DNA from: Shewanella sp. VB17
GTDB lineage: Bacteria; Pseudomonadota; Gammaproteobacteria; Enterobacterales; Shewanellaceae
NCBI RefSeq assembly: GCF_013248905.1
Contig: NZ_JABRVS010000001.1
Coordinates: 2,170,001-2,234,000, forward strand
DNA length: 64,000 bases
Reading direction: 5' to 3'
The notes beneath the pieces are model-generated. The model searched no databases, was not told the DNA's origin, and worked only from the letters and a program-made list of their open reading frames with translations. Both the position numbers and the translations under genes were made by a program. Below, piece after piece: positions 51,787-61,485 of this stretch. Numbering within the stretch: the stretch's first letter is position 1; each line of letters opens with the position of its first letter.

Positions 51787-53574
51787 ATGGCTCAATATAA
51801 AACGCCAGACGTTTATGTAAAAGAAAGGTCACTGCTTTCGCCTTCGGTGGCAGAAGTGCCCACCGCGATACCGGCTTTTATCGGTTACACCCAGCTTACA
51901 AAAGACAGTAAAGGCGACACTCTGCTTAATCTGCCCCAACGTATCACCAATATGATGGAGTTTATGGCGATTTTTGGTGGGCAGTTTAACGAGGCGGTCA
52001 CGGTTAGTCACAATACTGCAACGGGTGAGTTTGTTATCCCTAAACAGCATACTGTGGGCACAGGTACTGGTGAGACAATTGTCAATCCCAATCTATCACC
52101 GTTTTTTTTGTATCAAGCGGTGGCTCATTTTTTTGCCAATGGTGGCGGCACGTGTTATGTGGTGAGTATTGCTGGATATGTAAAAGCAACTACGGATAAA
52201 GATAGTTTTATCAGCGCGATATCCGCGTTAAAGAAGATTGATGAAGTCACGTTAATCTCTTGCCCTGAAAGTATCTGCTTGGGTGCACAGGCGCACTACG
52301 ATGTACACAATGCGTCGTTGCAGCATTGCGAAAGTATGCAAGACCGTTTTGCGCTGGTGGATGTGCAGCAAAGCGGCCACATTCGCGACGACGCTAGCCT
52401 AATGCGCGACAAGATCACTCAGGGGCTTAAGTATGGTGCGGCGTATTATCCTTATTTACGCACTTCAGTGGCGCGCAGTTATGATGAAGATAGGGTGAGC
52501 GTTAATATGCCATGGAGTGGTTATGCTTTATACACAAGCACGCCAGACTTATTTGCATTAACCCTTGATGCTACTGTGCCTGCTACTCCTACGATTATGG
52601 AAGTGAGTGTTAATGCATTCGGTTATGACATTGGGGGGGGATTTCATGCAGCATTTTTTGTGAAGCTGTTTGCTGAGATTTATGTCGATTTTGCCGGTTA
52701 TGCGGTGGACATAACGAATATTGCTACTATGGGCCAGCGCATTGCAAATATACCGCAATATGGTCTCTATCAGGCAGAAGGAACCGCTGATGGATCGTTG
52801 ACCTTGAACCTGCAGGGGCAGGCTATCGATAATGCCCAAGCCGATGCTACACGTGTCGCCGTTGGACAACATACTTTGGTCAAAGAAAATGGTACACAGG
52901 TGGTGCCACTTTCGGCCTTGAATAACCCAGCTTATCGCTTTGGCTCCACTGCAGCTTATAACCAAATTAAGGCCTTACTCAGTAAGCATTATTTACAGCT
53001 CCCCCCTAGCGCGGCGATTGCTGGGGTGATGGCAAAAACCGATGGTCAACATGGGGTGTGGAAAGCGCCGGCCAATGTGGCGCTGGCACAAGTTATTGCG
53101 CCCAGTATCAGTATCGACAGTGGTGAGCAGGAAGATTTAAATGTCGATGTGAATGCCGGTAAATCCATTAATGCCATTCGCAGCTTTGTGGGCAAAGGCA
53201 CCTTAGTGTGGGGGGCCCGTACCTTAGATGGCAACAGTAACGAATGGCGTTATGTGCCGGTGCGCCGCTTGTTTAACATGGTGGAAGAGTCGGTCAAAAA
53301 GGCCAGTTATTTCGCCGTGTTTGAACCAAACGCGCCGTTTACTTGGCTAAAAATTAAAACCACCATTGAGGGGTATCTGGATAATTTGTGGAAGCAGGGA
53401 GCATTTTTCGGTGCCACTCCAGAGCAAGCATTTTTTGTGAATGTTGGCCTTGGCCAAACCATGACCGAAGACGATATCAACAACGGCATCATGAACATTG
53501 AAATAGGCTTAGCGGCAGTGCGCCCAGCCGAGTTTATTGTGTTGACGTTTTCACATAAAAGCCTCGAAGGCTAA
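51787..53574 (+). CDS. Contractile sheath protein (Afp2/Pvc2-like)
   Basis: 595 residues. The N-terminus YKTPDVYVKERSLLSPSVAE is the classic start of phage-tail sheath proteins. The conserved C-terminal domain includes FVGKGTLVWGARTLDGNSNE, WRYVPVRRLFNMVEESVKKA and a PFTWLKIKTTIEGYLDNLW stretch. It forms the contractile outer tube. Only one sheath gene is seen here; Afp/PVC have three, so the sheath is simpler. Confidence 0.96.
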   Translation: MAQYKTPDVYVKERSLLSPSVAEVPTAIPAFIGYTQLTKDSKGDTLLNLPQRITNMMEFMAIFGGQFNEAVTVSHNTATGEFVIPKQHTVGTGTGETIVNPNLSPFFLYQAVAHFFANGGGTCYVVSIAGYVKATTDKDSFISAISALKKIDEVTLISCPESICLGAQAHYDVHNASLQHCESMQDRFALVDVQQSGHIRDDASLMRDKITQGLKYGAAYYPYLRTSVARSYDEDRVSVNMPWSGYALYTSTPDLFALTLDATVPATPTIMEVSVNAFGYDIGGGFHAAFFVKLFAEIYVDFAGYAVDITNIATMGQRIANIPQYGLYQAEGTADGSLTLNLQGQAIDNAQADATRVAVGQHTLVKENGTQVVPLSALNNPAYRFGSTAAYNQIKALLSKHYLQLPPSAAIAGVMAKTDGQHGVWKAPANVALAQVIAPSISIDSGEQEDLNVDVNAGKSINAIRSFVGKGTLVWGARTLDGNSNEWRYVPVRRLFNMVEESVKKASYFAVFEPNAPFTWLKIKTTIEGYLDNLWKQGAFFGATPEQAFFVNVGLGQTMTEDDINNGIMNIEIGLAAVRPAEFIVLTFSHKSLEG

Positions 53575-53693
53575 CATTCGTTAGTGTGATTTACCTTCTG
53601 TTTACTTAACTCACCATGGGCTGGGCTTTATAGCTTTGCTGAAGGCAGCGAGCGAGTCCAGTATCCATCTTAACCTATTTTGGAGTGTATTTT

Positions 53694-54146
53694 ATGGCAA
53701 CGACAGTAGCCGATATTGAAAAAGATTACCCGATCCCCGTTTATCGTTTCCGCGTCAGTATTACTGGGGATGATACCAATAGCGTCGCTTTTTCTGAGGT
53801 CTCAGGCTTAGATATTGGCGTCGATACCATTACATATAAGGATGGCTTTGGTAAAAAACACATGCCCGGGCAATCTACTGATGTCAATATTACCATGAAA
53901 CGTGGCCTGGTTCGGACCAAGAGTATGTTTTATGACTGGTTGAGTTCCATTCGTCTTAACAAGGTCGAAAAGCAGGATATCACCGTGGTGCTTGTGGATG
54001 ACAATGATGCTGATTTAGTGATCTGGACGGTGAAAAATGCTTTTCCTAAGAAGCTGACTGCACCGAGTTTTAATGGTGGCTCCAATGAAGCCAGTGTTGA
54101 GTCATTAGAGTTAATGGCTGATGAAATCAGCATTGAGTTTAAGTAA
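53694..54146 (+). CDS. Inner tube protein (gp19-like, Afp1/5-like)
   Basis: 150 residues of the T4 gp19-like tube family: DYPIPVYRFRVSITGDD, then VAFSEVSGLDIGVDTITYKD and NITMKRGLVRTKSMFYDWL. It stacks as hexamers inside the sheath. I chose ATG at 53694 over a GTG three codons earlier. It lies 119 bases after the sheath gene. Confidence 0.93.
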   Translation: MATTVADIEKDYPIPVYRFRVSITGDDTNSVAFSEVSGLDIGVDTITYKDGFGKKHMPGQSTDVNITMKRGLVRTKSMFYDWLSSIRLNKVEKQDITVVLVDDNDADLVIWTVKNAFPKKLTAPSFNGGSNEASVESLELMADEISIEFK

Positions 54147-54188
54147 TATCCATCACTTTTTTATATTGATTGGTATTAAGATGCCATA

Positions 54189-54210
54189 AAGCGCTTCGTG
54201 AGGGGCGCTT
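54189..54210 (+). terminator. Possible attenuator hairpin between tube genes
   Basis: AAGCGC and GCGCTT pair around a 10-nt loop, followed by ATATTTTAT. A weak stem without a pure T run, so it may tune read-through between the two tube genes. Confidence 0.3.
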
Positions 54211-54234
54211 ATATTTTATCTAACGGGGAGTGTT

Positions 54235-54699
54235 ATGTTAATAGATCGCGGTTTACCCTTGGTCGGTTACCGATTTGCCGTGGTGATCATGACCGCAGGT
54301 GTTCCAAACCCAGTTGATATTGAATTTAAAGACGTCTCAGGACTGAAAATGAGTCGTGGCATCACCCGCAGCGGTGGCATGACAAGTTTAGATAATCAAA
54401 TACCTGCTCAAAGTTTAGTACTCAAGCGCGGGGTATTTACCGCCCCGAGCCCTTTATTATCGGCGAATATTGCCGAATCCCTGTTTTGGGAGACGCGGCT
54501 GTTACGTAAAGATATTCTCGTCTCGATATTAGATGAAGATAATATTCCAATGAATGCCTGGCTGGTGAGCAATGCTTATCTTGAATCCTGGGATTGGGAT
54601 GGCTTGAATGCAGGCAGTAATGATTTATTGATTGAGTCGATGAGTTTTACTTATTCGGGCATCAAATACCTGCCGCTTAAACTGACGAAAAACGTATAG
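54235..54699 (+). CDS. Tube initiator-like protein (gp19-like, Afp5-like)
   Basis: 154 residues of the same tube family, but diverged: LPLVGYRFAVVIMTAGVPNP, FKDVSGLKMSRGITRSGG and LVLKRGVFTAPSPLLSANIA. In Afp/PVC such variants sit at the tube-baseplate boundary. A GGGGAGTG ribosome-binding site precedes the ATG. Confidence 0.88.
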   Translation: MLIDRGLPLVGYRFAVVIMTAGVPNPVDIEFKDVSGLKMSRGITRSGGMTSLDNQIPAQSLVLKRGVFTAPSPLLSANIAESLFWETRLLRKDILVSILDEDNIPMNAWLVSNAYLESWDWDGLNAGSNDLLIESMSFTYSGIKYLPLKLTKNV

Positions 54700-54710
54700 G
54701 TATATCGCAA

Positions 54711-54959
54711 ATGGAACAAAATAAACAAGCGAGTACAAGTGTTAATAACGTCACCTTGAGCAGTGAAGTCGTGGGAGGGAACGCGAAAAAACTCACCGAG
54801 GATCAGACTAAAAACGAAGTGAAAGCATTAACAGAACAATTGGGAGAAATGTCAAAAAAAGTCGAGTCTATGGCATGTTGCCAAGCCCCTTTTGATGAAG
54901 CCTTAAGTCACTATTTAGCGACCGAGTATAAAAAGAATCATCAACGAAAAAGGCCATAA
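54711..54959 (+). CDS. Small helical eCIS protein (Afp6/DUF5908-like by position)
   Basis: 82 residues, hydrophilic and helical, with a conserved-looking pair of cysteines (MACCQAPFDEAL). In Afp/PVC loci a small DUF5908 protein (Afp6) sits between the last tube gene and the LysM gene, and this gene has that position and size. No sequence motif confirms it. It ends 3 bases before the next start. Confidence 0.55.
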   Translation: MEQNKQASTSVNNVTLSSEVVGGNAKKLTEDQTKNEVKALTEQLGEMSKKVESMACCQAPFDEALSHYLATEYKKNHQRKRP

Positions 54960-54962
54960 TCT

Positions 54963-55718
54963 ATGTCAAATTTTATTGATGCGAGTCGTATGTCGTTGCC
55001 CGTATTAAAAATTACTGGGTATGCAGATAAGAAACAAAGCGATAAAAAGGGCAGTGTGACCTTGCCTTTTTCTCAAGAAAGCTTAGATGTCAGTTATGAT
55101 GCCTGTTTGAGCAGTGCCAAGGTCATTAATAGCGAGGGTAATAGCAGTTTTTCCGGTTCTAAGCCTTCATCGTTGAAAGTGACGTTTATATTAGATGATA
55201 CGACCTTTGGTACGCCGTTTATTGCCCCTGTGCTCTTCTTAAATCCTAAAAGTGGTTCATTGCCTTATAGTGTTGAAAAACAGATTAAAAAACTCACTCA
55301 GTTATGCAAAAGTCCGGATAGCACAACCAACAAACCGTTATTTCTGTCTATTCAGTCTAAGAATATGCCATTCATGGATACCGCAAGCGGGACCTTTCAT
55401 GGCTTATTAACCAACATGAGGGTGAAAAATGAATTGGTGGATGCGTTTGGCGATCGCATTAAAGCACGGGTAGAGTGTGAGTTTACATATGCTGGCTCAG
55501 GCGAGGCAGCAGCAAAAAGCATGGGGATAAGCCCGATGTTAATGACGCAGAATGTGTTATTGCTTGCTGGGGCATCATTGGCAGCCGTTGCTGTGACGAA
55601 ATATGGCAGTGCTGGTAAAACCGCCAAGTTGGCAAAAAAAAATGATATGGATAGTGTCCGCAAACCAACACCGGGCACCCAGGTAAAAATGCCACCAGCC
55701 AGTGAACTGGATAGCTGA
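54963..55718 (+). CDS. Tube-baseplate adaptor (Afp7/gp53-like)
   Basis: 251 residues. It starts like CIS tube-adaptor proteins and carries SVTLPFSQESLDVSYDACLS, KVTFILDDTTFGTPF and FHGLLTNMRVKNELVDAFGD, typical of the Afp7/Pvc7 N-terminal domain. The C-terminal LysM domain of Afp7 is not recognisable; instead there is a hydrophobic stretch (LLLAGASLAAVAVTKYG) and a Lys-rich tail. It probably connects the inner tube to the spike hub. Confidence 0.8.
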   Translation: MSNFIDASRMSLPVLKITGYADKKQSDKKGSVTLPFSQESLDVSYDACLSSAKVINSEGNSSFSGSKPSSLKVTFILDDTTFGTPFIAPVLFLNPKSGSLPYSVEKQIKKLTQLCKSPDSTTNKPLFLSIQSKNMPFMDTASGTFHGLLTNMRVKNELVDAFGDRIKARVECEFTYAGSGEAAAKSMGISPMLMTQNVLLLAGASLAAVAVTKYGSAGKTAKLAKKNDMDSVRKPTPGTQVKMPPASELDS

Positions 55719-55749
55719 TGAAAGCCTCGAAGCATAAGGAGTTAAGACC

Positions 55750-57462
55750 GTGGCTGATTACAACATTTTAATCGGTGATAAAGACATCACGTCTCAGGTG
55801 ATATCTCTGAGCTGTTTTTACGGAGTCAATCAGATCCCTGAGTTGACAATACGCATGACTGGCCTTGCTCAGGATGAGGCTGATGAAGATCTGGCGCTTG
55901 CTACCTATAATCTTGCAAAGGCAGATTTTTTGAGCACAGGCCAAGAGATTAACATCAATGCGCAACTAACCACCGAGGATAATCCGCTTAAAAAGTTAAT
56001 TTTTAGTGGCTTAATCACTGGGCAAACGATTGGTATTGACGGGCAAAGTTATGTCGACATTATCGCTCACGGTGAGGTGATTAAATTAACCGAAGGTCCG
56101 ATAAATCAGTTGTTTGATAAGAAAAAACAACAAGATGATAGCGCCATTATTAAGGCTATATTGAGTGAAGCTAATATTAGCAAAATTGATCTTGATGAGG
56201 CGACAAAATCCATTGCTAACCAGCAATATGTTATCTATCAGCAAACCCCTTGGCGGGGCATGATGGCGCGCATACTGGCGAATGGTTTTTTCTTTGTGCC
56301 GACGCCAGCGATGAACAAGGTAATGGCGTGGAAGAAGGCGAAGGAGGTACATAAAATTCGCAGGGAAAGCAGTGGGATTGAAAGTTTTAGTTTACATCAA
56401 GATAGTCGCTCTCAAATTAAGTCTGCATCTGCTATGGCCTGGGCTATTGATAAGCAAGAGATGATAGCGGGCAAACCGGGGGAAAGCAGTGTGCCGACCG
56501 ACTTAATCAAGCCATTGACAGAGGATGTAAAAGCTAGCTTAATCGGCCATTTTACCGAGCCTAAATCCGCAGAGGAACTGAACTCTTGGGCAAATGCACA
56601 GCTGATTTATCGACAACTTGACCGTTTTCAGGGGCAGCTCAGTATTAATGTGGGGGTGTTCTCAGCCGCGATTAAGATTCAATTGATGGAGGCGTTAGAT
56701 TTATCTGAATTTGGGGAGGTGTTTTCAGGTCAATATGTGGTGACCGCCATAGAGCACAACATTACCCCCCAAGGCTGGCGATTATATATCACGCTGGGAC
56801 TGCATCTGCATCACAGTTTGTTTTCAGATTGGTTAACACCGCCACCAGTGCCGCACCTTATGGGGAAAGTGGGTAACATTAAGGAGGGGCCTGATGACAT
56901 GCACCAAGTGCCAGTTTGGTTGCCGGGTATTAGTAGTGGTAAGAAACAAGTGGTGATGGCCCGATTGTTGTCACCTCACGCGAGTAAAGAGTCAGGCCTA
57001 TATTTTCTTCCTAATGAAGACGATGAAGTGGTGGTCGCGTTTGTGGGTGGTGACAGTCGCTATCCGGTGATTGTGGGTGCCACGCATAATCCAATCAATA
57101 AACCTTCAGAGAGCTGGCAGTTAACCCCTGGGATTTATCTGCAAGGCTTGAATGATAAAGGAGAGAAAATTTCTTCGGCTTCTTTGATTTTTGATGCTTA
57201 TAAGTCTGTTGTTTTAAGTGCCAAAGAAAAAGATAAACCTCAGTCTGTCATACAGATGGGAACGGGGGAGAAAGGACTGAGTATTGCAACGCAAGATAAA
57301 AAAGGTAAGAAATTAATGTCACTAACACTTAGCGATAAAAATATTGCTTTAACTAAAGGTAAAGATGACAAAAATAGTATTGCCTTGGGCGACAATATCG
57401 ATTTTAACACTGGAGGTAATGTCAATATCAAGGTGGCTGACAAAGTGGAGATAACATCATGA
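55750..57462 (+). CDS. VgrG-like spike protein (Afp8; gp27-gp5 fusion)
   Basis: 570 residues. The N-terminal half has the gp27-like hub domain (TPWRGMMARILANGFFFVPT). From about 370 an OB-fold gp5-like domain follows (PHLMGKVGNIKEGPDDMHQV, then LPNEDDEVVVAFVGGDSRYP). The C-terminal stretch is a beta-helix spike (SIALGDNIDFNTGGNVNIKV). The start is GTG at 55750. The stop overlaps the gp25 gene by 4 bases. Confidence 0.93.
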   Translation: MADYNILIGDKDITSQVISLSCFYGVNQIPELTIRMTGLAQDEADEDLALATYNLAKADFLSTGQEININAQLTTEDNPLKKLIFSGLITGQTIGIDGQSYVDIIAHGEVIKLTEGPINQLFDKKKQQDDSAIIKAILSEANISKIDLDEATKSIANQQYVIYQQTPWRGMMARILANGFFFVPTPAMNKVMAWKKAKEVHKIRRESSGIESFSLHQDSRSQIKSASAMAWAIDKQEMIAGKPGESSVPTDLIKPLTEDVKASLIGHFTEPKSAEELNSWANAQLIYRQLDRFQGQLSINVGVFSAAIKIQLMEALDLSEFGEVFSGQYVVTAIEHNITPQGWRLYITLGLHLHHSLFSDWLTPPPVPHLMGKVGNIKEGPDDMHQVPVWLPGISSGKKQVVMARLLSPHASKESGLYFLPNEDDEVVVAFVGGDSRYPVIVGATHNPINKPSESWQLTPGIYLQGLNDKGEKISSASLIFDAYKSVVLSAKEKDKPQSVIQMGTGEKGLSIATQDKKGKKLMSLTLSDKNIALTKGKDDKNSIALGDNIDFNTGGNVNIKVADKVEITS

Positions 57463-57857
57463 GTGCTAATGCTCTTATTGGAACGGGGTGGGCCTTCCCG
57501 CCGCAATTTCGTGCTCCAAGTGTTGGGCCAGAAATGCTAGCGGATGAACAACTTATTCAGCAAAGTATCTATATTTTACTTAATAGCCAGATTGGCGAAC
57601 GTTTATTTAAACCCGGCTTCGGTTGCGGGTTGCAGCAGTTTTTATTTCATGCTCCAACTGGCGAGACCTTGGCCGATATAAAGGAAGAGATCACCAAGGC
57701 GATAGCGCAAAATGAAGCTAGGATCCGCTTACAAACCATCAGTTTTGATAGCAGTGATTTGTATGAGGGCTTATTGAATATAGAGCTGGAATATCTGATT
57801 AAACAAACAAATAGTATTGGTAATATGGTGTTTCCGTTTTATTTGAGTGAAGGATAG
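57459..57857 (+). CDS. Baseplate gp25-like protein (Afp9)
   Basis: 132 residues of the gp25 family: IGTGWAFPPQFRAPSVGPEM, then QSIYILLNSQIGERLFKPGF and GCGLQQFLFHAPT. gp25 initiates sheath polymerisation at the baseplate. The ATGA overlap with the spike gene shows coupled translation. Confidence 0.95.
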   Translation: MSANALIGTGWAFPPQFRAPSVGPEMLADEQLIQQSIYILLNSQIGERLFKPGFGCGLQQFLFHAPTGETLADIKEEITKAIAQNEARIRLQTISFDSSDLYEGLLNIELEYLIKQTNSIGNMVFPFYLSEG

Positions 57858-58093
57858 CCTGCTGTAAATTGAAAAACCTAAGGGGCTCTGAATTGGTGAA
57901 TTATTTAAGGTAATTAGCCATGCCCTGCGGGACTTCCCAGAGAATACCTGCACTGCGTTAGTGCTATCAACAAGGGAACAACCATTCTCTCAATCACTGC
58001 CTTATTCAGCCATCCTATTGGGACTCTGAAACGAGCACCTTGAAGTGGCTTGGGTATACATGCAGCTTTGCATTCAGTTTTTAGGATCGTGTA

Positions 58094-61000
58094 ATGACCT
58101 CAATAATCAATCCCAATCTCGCAACAGTGGTGACGGATACCCTTGTCAGCGTTAATCAAGCCCTAGGGCACAACCAAAATTCAAGAGACTTAGCCCAGCT
58201 TGCGGCAAACTATTTTAGCATGCAAGAGCGCAGCTTGACTGGGTGGCTGGCTTATATGCGTGCGTTTGCCAATGAACTGGGTTTTGTCGATGGTGCAACC
58301 CAAAATATCACCGACAGCTGGTTATCGGCACTGCCAGATACTGCTCAGGGGCTAGGATTGCAAGCTTTATTGGCGGGAGAGCCTGTTAATGCTGAGATAA
58401 AAGCACTGGCGATGCGTCCAGATATTGCCGGGTTATTGGCGTTTTTTACCATGATGCAGTACCCCTTTGAACAATTTAACCGCTTTACTGGTTTGCATCA
58501 GCAACATTATTATCGCGATGTACTGGGTTTTAAGCTTAGGCCGCCCAAGGCGGATAAAAGTCATCTGGTGCTGGCCCTTAGTGACGATGTCGCTTCGATG
58601 ACCTTGTTAAAAGGGACACAATTTAATGGCGGTGAAGATCAGGCTGGTGGCGCCTTAGTGTATCAAAGCAAGCGTAATTGTGTATTGAATCATGTTCAGG
58701 TGGACAAGGTGTTGTCGTTATCACGGCATAAACAGCATGGGAGTATGTTGCTCACGTTTGCTCGAGATCGCGAGCAAGGCATAACGATACCAGATGATGG
58801 CATATTGACGTTTGGTGAAACCGCCTTGGTGAACCCAGAAAGGCAGCGCACGCCGGAACTCGGTTTTACTCTATCATCGCCGGCACTCATGTTAAGCGGT
58901 GGACTGCGGACATTAAAGATCGATTTTGCTGAAAAGGAAGGGGTCGTGTTCCCTTTTCTTGATATGACGCAATATTTTGATCTGGCCATTTCTGGTGCTG
59001 AAGGCATGCTTTCCTTGAATGCTGATGTGCCTTTTTGCAGCGTTGATGCAACAGATAAGCAGGTTGTTATTGTGTTACAAAGCTTATTTCCACCAGTGAG
59101 TACGTATTTTGACGACAGTTTATCGGCAGAAGAGCAGGCAATATTGTCTCAAGAGCCCTTTATTACTTTTGTCCTGAAACCACACATGTATGCTGGCAGC
59201 TATGGTGAAGTTGAAAGTCCAATGCTTAGCTTGCTCAGAAGCGGCAGTTTTAGTCGTATTAGTCTGCATGTGACCGTCAATGACGTGGGGGGGGTGATTG
59301 CCAATAATAGCAGTACTAACTTAGATACCAGTAGTCCTTTTACCCCTTTTACCTTAGAGCCTAGAATTGCGTCAGTGTTTGAGTTTACTCATCCTGAGCT
59401 CTTGGTTAAGCAGGTTGAGCAGGCCAGTGTCACCTTTAATTGGCTCGATCGGCCGCAAGATTGGCAGCAATATTACTTAGCGTATATTCAATATCGGCAG
59501 TATTTAACGGGTAATACCGAGCTTAACTGGCAAGAAAACTTAGTGGATATCACCCACTCAGATGTATTGGCTCAAGTTAGTTTGGGGCAGAGCTTATTTA
59601 GCAGTAATGCACCGGTAAATAATATTGACCAACATCAACTGAAATTTATTCATCAACCGCAAACGAATGGGTATTCATATCATGATTTGCCCTTAGAGGA
59701 AAAGCGCGCCCGAGCTTGGCCTAAATGGTTCAGCTTGACGCTGAGTAATAATGATTTTGGCCACAGTGAGTATTCTCAGGTAGTGCAATATACCGCTTAT
59801 AAGAATATGCCATTGTATAATCAGGGAGTTAACCAGACTAAAGATGAGGTAGAACCCACTCCTATTGAAGTGTATCAACCTTATACTCCTGCGTTGGATT
59901 CTTTGTTGCTGAATTATCAAACCCAAGCTGAATTTACGTTGGATGAGTCCCATAATCGACATAAATTGCACTATATTCATCCGCTGGGAAGTCCTGTGAT
60001 CCAAAGGCGGGATACTGACGGCATTGCCTTATTACCCCCGTTGGATGCACTGGGGAGTTTGTACATAGGGTTATCTAGGGTGGTGACACCGGGACAATTC
60101 CGTTTATATTTTCAGCTTGATCCTGTCGATGGCAGCAACATTAGCGATAACCCTAACATTGACTGGCATTATTTGACTGAGTCAGGCTGGGTATTCTTTG
60201 ATAGCAGTCATCCTAATAGTGCTCGTATTATCGAAGATTCGACTTATAAATTGCTCGATAGTGGTGTGATCACCTTTGAGTTACCTGAGCTGACTATCGG
60301 GGCTAACTTTATGGGTGACAGCCGTTTTTGGATCCGTTTGTCTATTAGCCCACAAGGAATTAACAATGGGGATTTTGCCCTCTATTCACGCATTAAGCAG
60401 ATATATGCTCAGGGAGTTGAGGTTGAGCTGGTGGGCTTAGACAATGATCCCAGTCATTTTATCCAACCTTTAGCGGCGCAAAGTATTACCGATTTAGTGG
60501 TGCCCGATCCTAACATTGTTGAAGTGTTACAGCCTTATCCTTCTTTTGGCGGTAAAAGTGCTGAGCCGGGATCTGAGCTGGCTATCCGTGCCAGTGAACG
60601 ACTAAGACATAAAAATAGGGCGATAACCGCCTGGGATTATGAACATTTGGTGCTGGCACAGTTTCCCGAGTTATATTTGGTGCGCTGTTTTCCTGAGAGG
60701 CAGATTGATAGTAGTGAGGTGGTGAGTGGCGCAGTGAAGGTGGCCATGATTGTTGTGCCAGTAAACCATAACCCCGCAATTTTACAACCTAAAGTGCCAC
60801 TCTATTTAAAACGAAAAATACAGCGCTATGTGGAACAAGTTGCCCCGCTTGGGGTGATAAGTCAAGTATATGATCCCGTGTATGAAGAGGTTGAGCTGGA
60901 GTTATTTGCTAAAATATCCTCTGATTTTGATATTGAAAGCGTAGCAGGTGAGCTTAATCAAATTATTGTTGATTATATGACGCCCTGGAACGGGGTTCAT

Positions 61001-61294
61001 TCCAGCCATACCGGCTTAGCAACAGACATCTATCTGACTGAGCTGTCGATGGTGCTAGAGCGGCACTTGGCGCTAGAAAAAATATATGTGATGCGCGCTA
61101 GGCAAGCGTTATCCAAGGGAGGGGTTAAACGCTATAGTGCGAAAAACCTCGCTGATAATCGGATTGAACCCAGTGAACTTGAGGCGATGTTGGTATCTAA
61201 AGTTAATCATAAAATTAATTTATTTAATACCCATGTGGAGTTATTTGAAGGGATAGGTAAATACCGCTTAGAGCTCGACTTTACTGTGGGTTAG
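58094..61294 (+). CDS. Baseplate J-like protein (Afp11/gp6-like)
   Basis: 1066 residues. The C-terminal third includes SERLRHKNRAITAWDYEHLV and FPELYLVRCFPERQ, conserved in Afp11 and gp6/BaseplateJ-like wedge proteins. The rest is a long beta-rich region. It builds the baseplate ring with Afp12. It is preceded by a 236-bp spacer with a partial GGGACT-like motif near 58019 but no full ops-like copy. Confidence 0.9.
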   Translation: MTSIINPNLATVVTDTLVSVNQALGHNQNSRDLAQLAANYFSMQERSLTGWLAYMRAFANELGFVDGATQNITDSWLSALPDTAQGLGLQALLAGEPVNAEIKALAMRPDIAGLLAFFTMMQYPFEQFNRFTGLHQQHYYRDVLGFKLRPPKADKSHLVLALSDDVASMTLLKGTQFNGGEDQAGGALVYQSKRNCVLNHVQVDKVLSLSRHKQHGSMLLTFARDREQGITIPDDGILTFGETALVNPERQRTPELGFTLSSPALMLSGGLRTLKIDFAEKEGVVFPFLDMTQYFDLAISGAEGMLSLNADVPFCSVDATDKQVVIVLQSLFPPVSTYFDDSLSAEEQAILSQEPFITFVLKPHMYAGSYGEVESPMLSLLRSGSFSRISLHVTVNDVGGVIANNSSTNLDTSSPFTPFTLEPRIASVFEFTHPELLVKQVEQASVTFNWLDRPQDWQQYYLAYIQYRQYLTGNTELNWQENLVDITHSDVLAQVSLGQSLFSSNAPVNNIDQHQLKFIHQPQTNGYSYHDLPLEEKRARAWPKWFSLTLSNNDFGHSEYSQVVQYTAYKNMPLYNQGVNQTKDEVEPTPIEVYQPYTPALDSLLLNYQTQAEFTLDESHNRHKLHYIHPLGSPVIQRRDTDGIALLPPLDALGSLYIGLSRVVTPGQFRLYFQLDPVDGSNISDNPNIDWHYLTESGWVFFDSSHPNSARIIEDSTYKLLDSGVITFELPELTIGANFMGDSRFWIRLSISPQGINNGDFALYSRIKQIYAQGVEVELVGLDNDPSHFIQPLAAQSITDLVVPDPNIVEVLQPYPSFGGKSAEPGSELAIRASERLRHKNRAITAWDYEHLVLAQFPELYLVRCFPERQIDSSEVVSGAVKVAMIVVPVNHNPAILQPKVPLYLKRKIQRYVEQVAPLGVISQVYDPVYEEVELELFAKISSDFDIESVAGELNQIIVDYMTPWNGVHSSHTGLATDIYLTELSMVLERHLALEKIYVMRARQALSKGGVKRYSAKNLADNRIEPSELEAMLVSKVNHKINLFNTHVELFEGIGKYRLELDFTVG

Positions 61295-61485
61295 TCAAGA
61301 CGATTATAACACCCAGTTCCTTGTGTTTGATGATCGCGCCATGTTGGTGAAATTCAATTAAACCTTTCACTAAATTCAATTAAACCTTTCACAAAATACA
61401 TTAAGCAACGTCGTTTAGTCACTGGGCTTCTTTGCACCTGTTTGGCTGATAGACCGCCGACGTATGTCTTTTATATGGGATGATT
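61295..61485. repeat. Spacer with a 21-bp direct repeat
   Basis: AAATTCAATTAAACCTTTCA (plus C) occurs at 61350-61370 and again at 61372-61392, one base apart. Otherwise it is a short leader with no hairpin before the Afp12-like gene. Confidence 0.85.
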